Shown: positions 63,553-64,000 of the stretch, in pieces
Position numbering within the stretch: position 1 is the stretch's first letter
Layout of the letters: every line of letters starts with the position of its first letter
Notes under the pieces: generated by a model
What the model saw: only the letters and a program-made list of their open reading frames with translations
The model's database searches: none
What the model was told of the DNA's origin: nothing
NCBI RefSeq assembly: GCF_037975245.1
Contig: NC_092566.1
Coordinates: forward strand, 15,061,001-15,125,000
Direction: 5' to 3'
Length of the DNA: 64,000 bases
From: Apostichopus japonicus
Lineage: Eukaryota; Echinodermata; Holothuroidea; Aspidochirotida; Stichopodidae
Made by a program: the position numbers and the translations under genes

Positions 63553-64000
63553 CAGGGGCGTAGCGAGCGGGGGGGGGTGTGGGGGTGTCACACCCCCCCC
63601 CCCAATAATTTGGTCGCTGTCGGCAAATTTTGGGTCTGTCGGCAAAAGGAGAAAAGGTGAAGAGAGCGGAAGGGGAAGAAAGAAGGAAAGCTGAATAGAA
63701 AATTCAAAAAATTTTGCCAAATTTGACTTAAAATATGCACCAGATTGCATCTAAGGACGTTCAAACTAATTTTTCAAAAGGGGAGGGGTAGACCCCCTAC
63801 CCTTAGACCCCTCCCCCATTTCAGTCACCACTTCCAGATCCGTCGGCAAATCAAATTTGACTTAAAATATGCACCAGATTGCATCTAAGGACGTCTCAAA
63901 ACTAAAAATTTTCCAAAGGGGAGGGGGACACCCCCTCCCCTTAGACCCCTCCCCCATTTCAGTCACCACTTCCAGATCCGTCGGCAAATCAAATTTGACT
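63553..64000. mobile_element. hAT-like element, left end only, with internal tandem repeats
   Basis: Starts CAGGGGCGTAGCGAGCGGGG. From 63721 a unit of about 134-138 bp (start ATTTGACTTAAAATATGCAC) is repeated twice and a third copy runs off the window edge. The right terminus is outside, so length and target duplication are unknown. Confidence 0.65.

Overview
The window is animal nuclear DNA: AT-rich, intron-dense and full of tRNA-derived SINEs, hAT-like miniature transposons, microsatellites and minisatellites. The main gene is a polycystin-2 closest in design to that of sea urchins (two intact EF-hands). With the repeat style, this suggests a marine invertebrate deuterostome, most likely an echinoderm. 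That placement is inference; no ribosomal or mitochondrial marker is present.

Minus strand, 47968 down to 10575: a complete PKD2 (polycystin-2/TRPP2) gene. I could trace 19 coding exons by GT-AG junctions with compatible phases throughout (1100 codons plus stop, against 968 in human). Exons 1-13 carry the RVxP ciliary motif, six transmembrane segments, the extracellular TOP domain, the LGD selectivity filter, two EF-hands and the coiled coil. Exons 14-19 form a longer C-terminal tail, mostly Ser/Arg/Ala-rich with repeated SRAST motifs. Exons 14-18 are all phase 0 at both ends, so each could be skipped without breaking the frame. The last coding exon has only eight codons and a stop. A polyadenylation signal with a GU/U-rich downstream stretch at 7790 would give a 3' UTR of about 2.8 kb.

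Left flank (1-7790): a GC-rich 48-bp minisatellite, tRNA-like SINE heads, remnants of minus-strand coding sequence (a SET-like relic with an internal duplication, and an exon resembling an RPA-type OB fold), a U2 snRNA 5' end fused to foreign sequence and bounded by a long target-site duplication, a fold-back element with 'GGTCCGCTAGACCGAA' minisatellite arms, and a hAT-type MITE with an 8-bp duplication.

The introns of PKD2 hold a hammerhead-ribozyme-like motif in two copies (one intact-looking, one decayed), SINEs, a short hAT MITE, a 46-bp perfect inverted repeat, a 28-bp tandem repeat, a long AATC-type repeat and a cluster of X-box-like motifs.

Right flank (47969-64000): a probable PKD2 promoter with a CRE palindrome, then about 9 kb of transposon-rich DNA (nested MITEs with readable termini), one tRNA-Asp(GTC) gene at 57344, the proline-rich final exon of an unidentified plus-strand gene (58709-59758) whose end is tandemly triplicated, and further SINEs and a hAT-like terminus running off the window.
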